The translations under genes and the position numbers were made by a program. Below, one piece after another: positions 7,083 to 14,463 of a stretch of 35,777 nt of DNA. The notes under the pieces were generated by a model that saw nothing but the letters and a program-made list of their open reading frames with translations, was not told the DNA's origin and did not search any database. Source of the DNA: an uncultured Oscillospiraceae bacterium (GTDB lineage: Bacteria; Bacillota; Clostridia; Oscillospirales; Oscillospiraceae); the NCBI GenBank assembly GCA_947632005.1, contig CANRNU010000023.1, positions 1 through 35,777 of the forward strand, read 5' to 3'. How positions within the stretch are numbered: position 1 is the first letter of the stretch; every line of letters begins with the position of its first letter.

Positions 7083-7116
7083 GACCGGGGCCCTGTCCAT
7101 GGACAGGGCCCCGGTC
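7083..7116. terminator. Perfect 34-bp palindrome between convergent genes
   Basis: Two 17-base arms beginning GACCGGGGCCCTGTCCA are exact reverse complements with no spacer. In RNA this gives a very stable GC-rich hairpin with a CATG loop. There is no T run on either side, so it is not a textbook intrinsic terminator. It lies 12 bases after the beta-CASP stop and 37 bases from the permease stop, so it probably protects or ends both transcripts. Confidence 0.75.
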
Positions 7117-7153
7117 ATGCTGTCAGCAGGGCCTTGCTGTTGGCCGGCTTGTT

Positions 7154-9526
7154 TCAGAGACGCCCCGCGGACCGGGCCTTTCCGGGCATGCCCAGGAAGA
7201 ACAGCAGCGCTCCCTCGGCCAGCAGCGCCCCGCAGGCGCCGGGACTGCCCTCCGCGGCCCGGACGGCCAGTCCGGCGGGAGAGAGCAGGGAGACGGCGTC
7301 CATGGCCGGGGACAGGGCGCCGATGTCCAGGAAGCAGCCGCCCGCCAGGCACAGCGTCAGGGCCAAAAAGGGCGCCAGGGCGTCTACGCGCCCGGCCAGG
7401 GCGGTGGCCCGGATGAGCGCCAGGGCGAGCGCCGCCGCACACAGGGCGTAGGATATGGCCGCCGGGAGCTGCCGGAGAACGCCGCCTGCCGGCAGCAGCA
7501 CCGCCAGCGCCACCAGCGTTCCCAGGGCCGAGAGGGCCAGACAGTCGCTGCCATAGGATATCAGCCGGCCCCGGGGCATGGCGCACATCCGGCGTTCTGC
7601 CGTGCGGCTGCCGGTCGTTCCGAACCAGGAGGCCGCGGTGAGCAGGGTGAAGAGCACGGCCAGGGCCGCAAAGCTCATCTGTCCGGGGGCAAACAGGGCC
7701 GACAGGGGCGGGCCCTCCTCCTGCAGCAGCTCGTACAGCGGGGGAAGGGTCTGCTCCAGGCTGCGGATCGAGGTCTGAAGAGTCTGCTGTTCCTCCGGGG
7801 AGAGAGGACGGCCCAGCATCGCCTCGGCCTGCCCGACGGCCCGGACGCGGCTGCGCTGGGCGGAGACCTTGCCGGCGACGATCTCCCGGGCGCCCTGGGC
7901 GGAGAGAGACGAGCCGGCGGCCTCATAGCGAAGGGACGCCTCGGCGCCTGTCTCCAAACTGCCGGCGTAGCCGGGATCGACGATCAGGATCCCCTCGACC
8001 TCGCCGGTCAGCATGGCCCGGCGGGCGTCCGCCAGCGCGGCGGGGACGCATGTCACCGCCTCCTCTTCGCCCAGGGACGCCGTCAGCTCCTGGGAGAGGG
8101 CGGTGCCGTCCAGGTCGCATACGGCCAGCCGCAGGGCGTCTGCGCTGTCGCCCCGGACCGCGGCGGAGGCTATGCCGCACAGGACCGCCACAGCCAGCAG
8201 CGCCGCCAGGCCCGGGAGCCTTCCCGCGGAGGCCCGCAGCTTGAACAGACCCAGTCTGACCAGCCGCCGGAGAAGGCCGGCGGCGGGGAAAGAACGGGGT
8301 TCTGCCCCGACCGCGGATACAGTGGGCCCGGGCATCGTGTGGGCGCGGCTGCCGCCCCTGCCTCTGCGACGGAGGGCCGGGACGGCGAGGATCGCCCCCA
8401 CGGCGCCGGCGGCGGGGAGCGGCCAGAGCAGAGAGAGCGTCCCGGATAGGCCGAGGCCCTGGGCCCGCGCCTCCAGGCCAAGGGCGGCATAATAGGGAAG
8501 GGTCAGCTTTCCCAATCCTGCGATGGCGTCCGGCAGGACGGACAGAGGCCAGATGGTCCCGCCGGCGGCCAGGGACAGCAGCAGAATCAGGTTGCCCCAG
8601 CGCTGGGCGGCGGCGCCGTCGCCGGTCCAGAGCGCCAGGGCGGTGAAAAGGCCAAAGGCGGCCCACAGGAGCATCAGGTCCAGGAGAAAGAGAAAGAGGA
8701 TGTCTGCGCCGGGAAACAGCACGGCGGTCAGCGCCAGCACGGGCAGCGTCAGCACAAAGGCAGCGAGGAACTTGGAAAAGAGAAACCCCGCCGTCCTGCC
8801 TCCCAGGGCCCGAAAGCGGGGCAGGACCCCCAGGGTGATCTCCTCCGGCAGCGTTTTGGCCGCGGAGAGGGCAAAGAACATGGCCATCACTGCCAGCACG
8901 CAGGCGGCCAGCCGCCGCTGGAGGGCCCCTGCCAGGTCCGCCGCCTGGATGGCCCCGGCAAATACCTGCTGGCGGCCCAGGGCGTCCCGGAACAGGTCCT
9001 CCGCCGCGCCGGCATACATGGTCCGCGCCACGTCCTCCGACAGGTCGCCGTAAACAAAGGTATAGGTCCCTATGTTGGCGGCCTGGTTGGCGTGGATGAT
9101 GTCCATGACCGCTCGGACGATGGCCCGGAAGATGGTGCTCTCCGGCTCCATCCCCGCGTTGACGGTGACGGTCACGGGACAATCCTCCATGGTATACAGA
9201 TCATAGAAGAAGTCCAGGGGGATGGTGGCGACGGCTGCGGCGCCCTGGGCGATGGCGTCCGCGTCCGATGTGCTGTCGTCCAGAACGGTGACCTCGGAAA
9301 AGAGCTCGATCTCGCTCAGCTGGGAGATCAGGGAGCGGGACATGACCGTTTTGTCCAGGTCGCGGACCGCGACGGGAAAGGCCCGGACATAGCTCTGCGC
9401 GGACAGGTCGGCCACCCCCCAGCGCAGAGCCGGGAGCAGCAAAAACGGCAGGAGCAGAGACAATATCCCCGCTCCGCTCAAAAACAGCCGGATATCTTTG
9501 TAAAGGGACGCCCGCAGACTTCTCAT
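7154..9526 (-). CDS. Fused tandem ABC-2-type permease
   Basis: The 790-residue membrane protein consists of two homologous halves. Each half has an N-terminal transmembrane helix (LFLSGAGILSLLLPFLLLPAL; LPGLAALLAVAVLCGIASAA), an extracytoplasmic region starting with an AVRDLDKTVMSRSL- or AVCDLDGTALSQEL-type strand, and about five more helices. This is the ABC-2 (YhgE/Pip-like) permease layout duplicated in one chain, so a single polypeptide may form the complete membrane pore. The start ATG at 9526 overlaps the stop of the ATPase gene as ATGA, indicating coupled translation. The open frame continues upstream antisense to nothing real, so the longer version is rejected. The substrate is unknown. 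Drug, lipid or peptide export are possibilities for the family. Confidence 0.8.
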   Translation of the reverse strand: MRSLRASLYKDIRLFLSGAGILSLLLPFLLLPALRWGVADLSAQSYVRAFPVAVRDLDKTVMSRSLISQLSEIELFSEVTVLDDSTSDADAIAQGAAAVATIPLDFFYDLYTMEDCPVTVTVNAGMEPESTIFRAIVRAVMDIIHANQAANIGTYTFVYGDLSEDVARTMYAGAAEDLFRDALGRQQVFAGAIQAADLAGALQRRLAACVLAVMAMFFALSAAKTLPEEITLGVLPRFRALGGRTAGFLFSKFLAAFVLTLPVLALTAVLFPGADILFLFLLDLMLLWAAFGLFTALALWTGDGAAAQRWGNLILLLSLAAGGTIWPLSVLPDAIAGLGKLTLPYYAALGLEARAQGLGLSGTLSLLWPLPAAGAVGAILAVPALRRRGRGGSRAHTMPGPTVSAVGAEPRSFPAAGLLRRLVRLGLFKLRASAGRLPGLAALLAVAVLCGIASAAVRGDSADALRLAVCDLDGTALSQELTASLGEEEAVTCVPAALADARRAMLTGEVEGILIVDPGYAGSLETGAEASLRYEAAGSSLSAQGAREIVAGKVSAQRSRVRAVGQAEAMLGRPLSPEEQQTLQTSIRSLEQTLPPLYELLQEEGPPLSALFAPGQMSFAALAVLFTLLTAASWFGTTGSRTAERRMCAMPRGRLISYGSDCLALSALGTLVALAVLLPAGGVLRQLPAAISYALCAAALALALIRATALAGRVDALAPFLALTLCLAGGCFLDIGALSPAMDAVSLLSPAGLAVRAAEGSPGACGALLAEGALLFFLGMPGKARSAGRL

Positions 9527-10170
9527 GGCGACGCCTCTTCCGCGGGGCGGCCATGGTCCAGGTACAGGATGCGGCTGCATACCTGCTCCAGGTCTCCCTC
9601 CCGGTGGCTGACGATCACCGTCCCGCAGCCCATGCGCTGAAAATGGGTGACCATGTCCAGGATGAGGGCGGCGGAGTGGGCGTCGGCGCCTACGGTGGGC
9701 TCGTCCAGCAGCAGGAGCCTGGGCGTGACCATGAGAGCGCTGGCCAGGTGGAGCCGGCGCTGCATGCCGCCGGAGTAGGTCCACACAGCCTGGCGGCCCT
9801 TGCCGGGCAGATCCAGCTGCTCCAGCAGCCAGCGGCTGCGGGCGGCAATAGCTTTTGGGGGCAGACCACAGGCCAGCCCCCAGAATTTCAGATTTTCCAG
9901 GCCCGTCAGGGACGGGTACAGAGACAGGTCCTGGGGCACATAGGCCGTGGCGGCGGCCGCCTCGGCGGAGCGCACACAACTGCCGCGGTCGGGCCGGAGC
10001 ACGCCGGCCATCATGGCCAGCAGCGTGCTCTTGCCGGCTCCGTTGGGGCCGCGGACGCCCAGTACCTCCCCGGCGTATACCGCCAGGTCCAAAGGCCCCA
10101 GGGCAGGGGCGTCGCCGTCAAAGCGCTTTTCCGCCCCTGTCAGCACACACAGCGGTCCGTTACCAGTCAT
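9523..10170 (-). CDS. ABC transporter ATP-binding protein
   Basis: This 215-residue nucleotide-binding subunit has Walker A GPNGAGKST (about 41-49), a Q-loop in AYVPQDLSLYPSLTG, signature YSGGMQRR, Walker B LLLLDEPTVGAD and H-loop VSHRE. It is short for the family and lacks the C-terminal extension, as usual for ABC-2 exporters. It powers the fused permease encoded immediately downstream (4-base ATGA overlap). It overlaps the upstream zinc-ribbon gene by 11 bases, so all three genes form one tightly coupled minus-strand operon driven from the promoter at 11942-11970. The CcmA/BcrA-type exporter class is family knowledge. The transported molecule cannot be read from sequence. Confidence 0.92.
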   Translation of the reverse strand: MTGNGPLCVLTGAEKRFDGDAPALGPLDLAVYAGEVLGVRGPNGAGKSTLLAMMAGVLRPDRGSCVRSAEAAAATAYVPQDLSLYPSLTGLENLKFWGLACGLPPKAIAARSRWLLEQLDLPGKGRQAVWTYSGGMQRRLHLASALMVTPRLLLLDEPTVGADAHSAALILDMVTHFQRMGCGTVIVSHREGDLEQVCSRILYLDHGRPAEEASP

Positions 10171-11881
10171 AGAGCAGCGGTCCGAGGTTGGATATCAGGT
10201 CGCTCTCCAGCCGCGAGGCGATGCGCTCTGCGATCTCCTCTATCTGGTCGTCGCTGTAGTTCGTCACGTCCACCGGCGCGATGTCCGGCGCCTTGGCAGA
10301 GGTCTTGTCGGTGGTGTTCAGGGTGACGTTCAGGGAGCTGAATGCGTAATCGAACATCGGCGCCGCGTTGGAGATGGAGAGGATGTGGTCGGTGCCGCCG
10401 GCAGCGCCGTCCTGGACAGTCAGGGAGAAGGTGGGGCTGCCCTCGGTGGTCCACAGGGAGAAGGTGCCGTAGGGGATGCCCAGCCGGGAGGTCTTGTCCT
10501 TGGTCATGTCGTAGTTGATGGAGGCATAGTCGCTGTAATCGAAATAGATGTTCAGCGTGCCCGACGTCTCCTTACCGGACATGGTCTGGCGGTTGGTCAG
10601 AATGGTCTCGTTGGAGCCGTCTTCCAGGAAATAGATGACCTCGTTCAGTTCGCTCTTCCCATCGCCCACGGCCTCATAGACGATGCCGGAATCAGAGCCA
10701 TAGTAGGAGTCATAGGCGGACAGCTTGACCTGCCGCACCTGGCCGCCCTCCACGGCGACGGACCAGCTGGCCCGGGACTGTTCCAGATATCTGGCGTAGG
10801 AGTCCGCGTTGGTGCGCAGGTCGTTGGCGGCCTGGGTCGTCATCTGGCTGAACCGGTACGGGAGGTAGTCGGCGCCGGTGTAAAGCTCGGTGAGCAGGGA
10901 GGTGGACTGGCTGACTTTCTGGATCAGCTCCTGCAGGTTGGTGTCGTTTTCCAGCAGGTCGGCCAATTTCAGCAGCATGGCCCGGTATTCCTCCGCCCGG
11001 GGGGAGAAGGTATAGACCGTGCACTTGCCGGAGAAGGGCAGGGCGCCCAGGGAGAAGGAGACATTCTTCTCCTTGGTGATGCTGTCCTCGTTCACCAGCT
11101 CGATGAGCGCCTCCCCATAAGGCTTCAGTACCTCCATGATCTCATCCGTGGAGATGTCGGGGAGCCCGAGCCCCTCCAGGTCGATCCGCTGGCCGGTGAT
11201 GTTGAAGATCAGCTGGGACAGGTCCGCTACATAGTAGTTCTGGTCCAGCTCCGGCAGATAGAGCCCCAGCGTTCCGTCCTCGTATGTGACCGTGGCGTTC
11301 AGGACGGAACTGCCCAGCAGCTCCACCTCACCGTTGAGAAGCAGACTGCCGTCGTCCAGGTCTGTTTTCAGGGTGATGGCGGAATTGTCCAGATACGAGG
11401 AGATTGCCGAGTTGTCCACGCTGCCGGTGAGGGTCATGTCAGAGCTGAACTGGTCCTGGTCCAGGCGGTCGCCCACCGTGTCCAGCAGGGGCATGACCCG
11501 GTCGGACAGCAGCTCGGCGTTGTAGGAGAAGAACTTGGTGACCGGCGAGGCGAACAGCCTGGCGGCCAGCAGGCCGCCCACGGTGAGCACGCCCAGGACC
11601 ACCACCACGACGGCGACGATGGCGATGATGAGCCCGGTCTTCCGGCGGCGCGCGGCGGGACGCTTCTGCGGGCCGGCCGGCTGCTGTGGGCCGCCCACCG
11701 GCAGCGTCGGGACGCCGCAATAGGGGCAGCTGGGCGCGGCGGCGGGGATCTTCCTGCCGCATGCCCGGCAGAAGGACGTGGCGCCGTCAGCGGCCTGCGC
11801 CTGTGGGACAGGCGTTCCGCAGTTGCCGCAGAAAGCGGCGTCGTCGGGAATGGGGTTGCCGCATGTACTGCAATATTTCAT
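10160..11881 (-). CDS. Zinc-ribbon single-pass membrane protein
   Basis: The 573-residue protein begins with two zinc ribbons: CSTCG...CGNCG (C4, C7, C18, C21) and CRACG...CPYCG (C38, C41, C52, C55). A proline/arginine-rich linker leads to one transmembrane helix (about 82-108), followed by about 460 extracytoplasmic residues rich in D, S and T. The start at 11881 is chosen over an ATG 15 bases upstream because GGAGGAG lies at the right distance. It overlaps the ABC ATPase start, implying a partner or sensor role for the transporter. Zinc-ribbon/TM proteins of this kind are common in Clostridia but mostly uncharacterised. The outer domain resembles none that I know. A link to envelope stress or export sensing is inference from the operon. 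Confidence 0.7.
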   Translation of the reverse strand: MKYCSTCGNPIPDDAAFCGNCGTPVPQAQAADGATSFCRACGRKIPAAAPSCPYCGVPTLPVGGPQQPAGPQKRPAARRRKTGLIIAIVAVVVVVLGVLTVGGLLAARLFASPVTKFFSYNAELLSDRVMPLLDTVGDRLDQDQFSSDMTLTGSVDNSAISSYLDNSAITLKTDLDDGSLLLNGEVELLGSSVLNATVTYEDGTLGLYLPELDQNYYVADLSQLIFNITGQRIDLEGLGLPDISTDEIMEVLKPYGEALIELVNEDSITKEKNVSFSLGALPFSGKCTVYTFSPRAEEYRAMLLKLADLLENDTNLQELIQKVSQSTSLLTELYTGADYLPYRFSQMTTQAANDLRTNADSYARYLEQSRASWSVAVEGGQVRQVKLSAYDSYYGSDSGIVYEAVGDGKSELNEVIYFLEDGSNETILTNRQTMSGKETSGTLNIYFDYSDYASINYDMTKDKTSRLGIPYGTFSLWTTEGSPTFSLTVQDGAAGGTDHILSISNAAPMFDYAFSSLNVTLNTTDKTSAKAPDIAPVDVTNYSDDQIEEIAERIASRLESDLISNLGPLLYDW

Positions 11882-11941
11882 GATCCGCTCCTCCATCTGT
11901 TTCCATATTTATGAAAATATGAATAAATTATTAATACCCAA

Positions 11942-11970
11942 ATTATAAAATCTGCCTGTATAAAAGTCAA
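11942..11970 (-). promoter_or_regulatory. Sigma-A promoter of zinc-ribbon/ABC operon
   Basis: On the minus strand, -35 TTGACT (11970-11965), a 17-base spacer and -10 TATAAT (11947-11942). The untranslated leader is unusually AT-rich for this genome (11885-11950). Confidence 0.8.
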
Positions 11971-11986
11971 CTGTTTTTGTCCGCCC

Positions 11987-12015
11987 TTGACAGCATCAGG
12001 CGGCTCCGGTATAAT
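11987..12015 (+). promoter_or_regulatory. Consensus sigma-A promoter of second zinc-ribbon gene
   Basis: Perfect -35 TTGACA (11987-11992), a 17-base spacer and perfect -10 TATAAT (12010-12015). It is back-to-back with the minus-strand promoter, with the two -35 boxes only 16 bases apart. Confidence 0.85.
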
Positions 12016-12083
12016 TTACTCGATCTGTGCGGCGTCTGCCGCAGGCTGTGTCCGTAGTTCCAGGCGTTTCAGGAGGTTCAGGG

Positions 12084-12737
12084 ATGGCATTTTTTGATCG
12101 GATGGGAAAGAAATTGTCCAACGCCGGGCAGAGCGTTGCCCAGCAGACAAAAAACCTTTCGGAGATATCGCGTCTGAACAGTCAGATCTCGGCCCAGGAG
12201 AAGAGAGTGACGGAATTGTATACGCTCATAGGACAGGCGTATTACGAGCAGTGCAAGGATGGGCCGGAGGTCCAGCAGAACAGGCTGCTGCAGGAGATCA
12301 AGGTCCTGCGCGGCCAGATCAGCGCCGCCCAGGAGCGCATCCTCCAGCTCAGGTCCATGGGCAAGTGCCCCCAGTGTGGGGCCGATGTGCCGCCGGACGC
12401 GCTGTTTTGCAGCGTGTGCGGCTTTCGGCTGGAGCCCCAGAGACCGGAGGGACAGCCGTTCAATGCCCGCTGCGCCCGCTGCGGTGCGGAGCTTGCGCCG
12501 GACAGCGTGTTCTGTACTGTCTGCGGACTGCGGGTGGCAGAGCCTGTCCCGATGGCAGAGCCCGTCTCGATGGCAGAGCCCGCCCCGGAGGAGGAGCCTG
12601 CCCCGATGGAGGAGTCCACTCTGGCGGCAGAGTCCGTTCCAGTTGAGGAGCCTGCCCCGGTGCCCGAACCTGTCCCGATGGAGGAGCCCATCCCGGCGGA
12701 ACAGGATACAGACCCGGCGGGTCAGGGGGAGAACTAG
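12084..12737 (+). CDS. Coiled-coil double zinc-ribbon protein with Pro/Glu tail
   Basis: The 217-residue soluble protein starts with a helical, heptad-like region (about 1-92: MGKKLSN...ISRLNSQISAQEKRVTEL) expected to form a coiled coil. Two zinc ribbons follow, CPQCG...CSVCG (C95, C98, C109, C112) and CARCG...CTVCG (C130, C133, C144, C147). The tail of about 65 residues consists of degenerate EPVPMAEP-like units. The start at 12084 is set by AGGAGG upstream; a longer open frame to 12027 lacks a ribosome site. The ribbons resemble those of the divergently transcribed membrane protein (xxPPDALFC versus IPDDAAFC), suggesting shared ancestry or function. No enzymatic motif is visible. A scaffolding role is a guess. 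Confidence 0.75.
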   Translation: MAFFDRMGKKLSNAGQSVAQQTKNLSEISRLNSQISAQEKRVTELYTLIGQAYYEQCKDGPEVQQNRLLQEIKVLRGQISAAQERILQLRSMGKCPQCGADVPPDALFCSVCGFRLEPQRPEGQPFNARCARCGAELAPDSVFCTVCGLRVAEPVPMAEPVSMAEPAPEEEPAPMEESTLAAESVPVEEPAPVPEPVPMEEPIPAEQDTDPAGQGEN

Positions 12738-12844
12738 ACGGGTCGTTTTTGCCGGAGCGTGTCAATAATAAGAACAAACCGGGGAAATTGCCATTTCGTA
12801 ACAAAAAATTAATAATTTATCGCCTAAAATCTGGAATTTTGCTG

Positions 12845-12873
12845 TAGACAAGGGGAAGAAAGGGTGCTATAAT
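12845..12873 (+). promoter_or_regulatory. Promoter of repeat lipoprotein
   Basis: -35 TAGACA (12845-12850), a 17-base spacer and -10 TATAAT (12868-12873). The start codon is at 12992, so the leader is about 110 bases, long for this window. I see no known riboswitch in it. Confidence 0.65.
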
Positions 12874-12991
12874 CCAAAAGACCTGAGAATCCGGGTGTCC
12901 ACGGCTGGCGCGCATGGCCTTTTTCGTACATTGTGCGAGGCACGCCGCGGCGCATGGGAGGACGGGATTATTATTTTGGAGGACATTTAAA

Positions 12992-13240
12992 ATGAAGAGA
13001 TTTCTTGCACTTCTCCTGGCTCTGGTTATGGTTCTGACTCTGGTCGTCGGCTGCAGCAAGAAGGAGGAAGCTCCTGCTGAGGAGCCCGCCACCGAAGAGG
13101 CCGCCCCCGCCGAGGAAGAAGCCCCCGCTGAGGAAGAGGCTCCTGCCGAGGAAGAGGCTCCCGCTGAGGAAGAAGCTCCTGCTGAGGAAGAGGCTCCCGC
13201 TGAGGAAGAGGCTCCTGCTGAAGAGGACGCCGCTGAGTAA
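12992..13240 (+). CDS. Tiny lipoprotein composed of acidic EEAPAEE repeats
   Basis: The 82-residue protein has a classic lipoprotein signal peptide (MKRFLALLLALVMVLTLVVGC) with the lipobox cysteine at residue 21. After KKEE the whole mature chain is (A/E)-P-A-E-E-E repeats ending EEDAAE. No folded domain follows. The start is set by TTGGAGGA; an upstream in-frame ATG has no site. The repeat resembles the linkers behind lipid anchors of substrate-binding proteins in related bacteria, so this may be a stand-alone anchored polyanion or the remains of a protein that lost its domain. A 26-base stretch (13181-13206) is identical to the tail of metQ (30380-30405). It has its own promoter and a strong terminator, so it is likely well expressed. 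Confidence 0.75.
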   Translation: MKRFLALLLALVMVLTLVVGCSKKEEAPAEEPATEEAAPAEEEAPAEEEAPAEEEAPAEEEAPAEEEAPAEEEAPAEEDAAE

Positions 13241-13251
13241 TTTCAGCCAGT

Positions 13252-13286
13252 AAAAAAGTCCGGTGCTTTTTGCACCGGACTTTTTT
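13252..13286. terminator. Bidirectional intrinsic terminator
   Basis: A 15-bp perfect stem, AAAAAAGTCCGGTGC (13252-13266) with GCACCGGACTTTTTT (13272-13286), encloses a TTTTT loop. A runs on one side and T runs on the other serve both the lipoprotein gene and the convergent bile salt hydrolase gene. Confidence 0.92.
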
Positions 13287-13301
13287 ATATAATCGTGGTT
13301 T

Positions 13302-14270
13302 TCAGTTCTGGAAGTTGATCTGCTGGCCCTGGACCAGGGGATAGCAGATAAGCTCGGTCCCCTCCAGGTCCTCCCGGTGCATGTCCACCGCGGTGATCTG
13401 GCTGTTTTCATAGGTGGTGTAATAATAGATGCCCTTGTCCGTGTTGCAGCAGGAGGAATAGATGGTGTACTCGAACCCGTCGGGCACCTGGCAGCAGCCT
13501 CTCTGCTGGGCCACGGAGGCCAGGATGTGGAAGAACTGGCTCACGCTCTCGGACTCCGACTCCCCGGACAGGGAGTTGAGGCGGGTGAAGGCCGCCTTCA
13601 CGAACCGGGAGGCGCTGGAAAGGTCCCCCGGCAGGCCGATGCCCCCTGTGCCCCGGCTGAACGCCTCCAGGGGAAAGTCCGGCGCGAACCGGTTCACGGC
13701 GATGTCCCTTGTCACATTCATGTAATTGGACAGGTTGGTCAGGTGAAAGTCGAAGGGGGGATTGTTGGTCATGACGCCCACGGGGTCATCATAGACCTTC
13801 AGACCGTCCTTCACCGACTCTACCACGATGCTCTCCTCCCGGTCGGAGATCATCCAGTGCAGGGGGGAGGGAGGCAGCTGGGGCGCAAAACCCTCGTTCC
13901 AGAGATTCATCCGCGCCAGGAGCGTCCGGACCTCCGCCACCGCGGCGCACTGGCTCAGGACCCAGGGGATGAACTCAAAGGAGGCCACGTTGTCCTTGTC
14001 CGGCGCCTCGGGCTTGTAATCCGCGTTGCCGGGGAAGTTGAGCCCCGCCATGGAGAGCCCCTTTTCGTTGGTGGCGTCGTAGTAGAGGGGATAGTTCTGG
14101 ATGTTGGCCATGCCGATCATGGCGTAATGGCTCTCCATCCGGCCCATGCGGCGGAACTGGAAGGGGTAGTTCCGGGGCGTCACCGTCACGCTCTCGCCGT
14201 AGGAGAACTCATAGTCCAAATTCCGGCCGAAGTAGTGGTCCTTCGTCTTATAGGTCGCGGCTGTGCACAT
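13302..14270 (-). CDS. bsh: Bile salt hydrolase (choloylglycine hydrolase family)
   Basis: The 322-residue Ntn-hydrolase cleaves the amide bond between bile acids and glycine or taurine. The start gives MCTAATYKTK, so removal of Met exposes the catalytic Cys2. The other family active-site residues are present: R16 and D19 (FGRNLDYE), N78 (AGLNFPG), N169 (VMTNNP) and R222 (SASRF), each slightly offset from the Clostridium perfringens enzyme (R18, D21, N82, N175, R228). The length fits (about 329 in C. perfringens). The substrate loop reads FSRGTGGIGLPGD. Penicillin V acylases share the fold, but overall similarity, especially LHWMISD and KGIYYYTTYENSQI, favours BSH. No signal peptide is present, so it is cytoplasmic. 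The start follows GGAGG. The gene has its own promoter and diverges from the DegV gene. It indicates a gut host. Confidence 0.9.
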   Translation of the reverse strand: MCTAATYKTKDHYFGRNLDYEFSYGESVTVTPRNYPFQFRRMGRMESHYAMIGMANIQNYPLYYDATNEKGLSMAGLNFPGNADYKPEAPDKDNVASFEFIPWVLSQCAAVAEVRTLLARMNLWNEGFAPQLPPSPLHWMISDREESIVVESVKDGLKVYDDPVGVMTNNPPFDFHLTNLSNYMNVTRDIAVNRFAPDFPLEAFSRGTGGIGLPGDLSSASRFVKAAFTRLNSLSGESESESVSQFFHILASVAQQRGCCQVPDGFEYTIYSSCCNTDKGIYYYTTYENSQITAVDMHREDLEGTELICYPLVQGQQINFQN

Positions 14271-14298
14271 CGCATACGCCTCCATGTCATTTTTTCCT

Positions 14299-14327
14299 AT
14301 TGTAGCACGGCTGGGGCTGAAGCGCAA
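14299..14327 (-). promoter_or_regulatory. Sigma-A promoter of bsh
   Basis: On the minus strand, -35 TTGCGC (14327-14322), a 17-base spacer and -10 TACAAT (14304-14299), giving a leader of about 20 bases. Confidence 0.75.
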
Positions 14328-14400
14328 CCGCCGGCCCGTTCTTGGGCAATTCCGCCAGAAATGGACCGGCTGCGGCTTCGGGGCTTGTGGGCATGTTCCA

Positions 14401-14429
14401 TTGCGAATGATTCGATTTTTTGATATAAT
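14401..14429 (+). promoter_or_regulatory. Sigma-A promoter of degV-family gene
   Basis: -35 TTGCGA (14401-14406), a 17-base spacer and -10 TATAAT (14424-14429). Confidence 0.8.
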
Positions 14430-14463
14430 GACCGCTGATCTCGATACACGGAGGACGGCAGCC

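Noticed and set aside
9527-9979. N-terminal extension making the fused permease 941 residues long
   Set aside because: The extra part is an off-frame reading of the ATPase gene. The ATGA overlap at 9523-9526 marks the true start.
9947-11914. 655-residue plus-strand open frame opposite the zinc-ribbon and ATPase genes
   Set aside because: It has no recognisable domain; the minus strand has zinc ribbons, Walker motifs, overlaps and a promoter.
12880-12991. A riboswitch in the long leader of the repeat lipoprotein
   Set aside because: No conserved motif of any class known to me is present, only GC-rich potential pairing.
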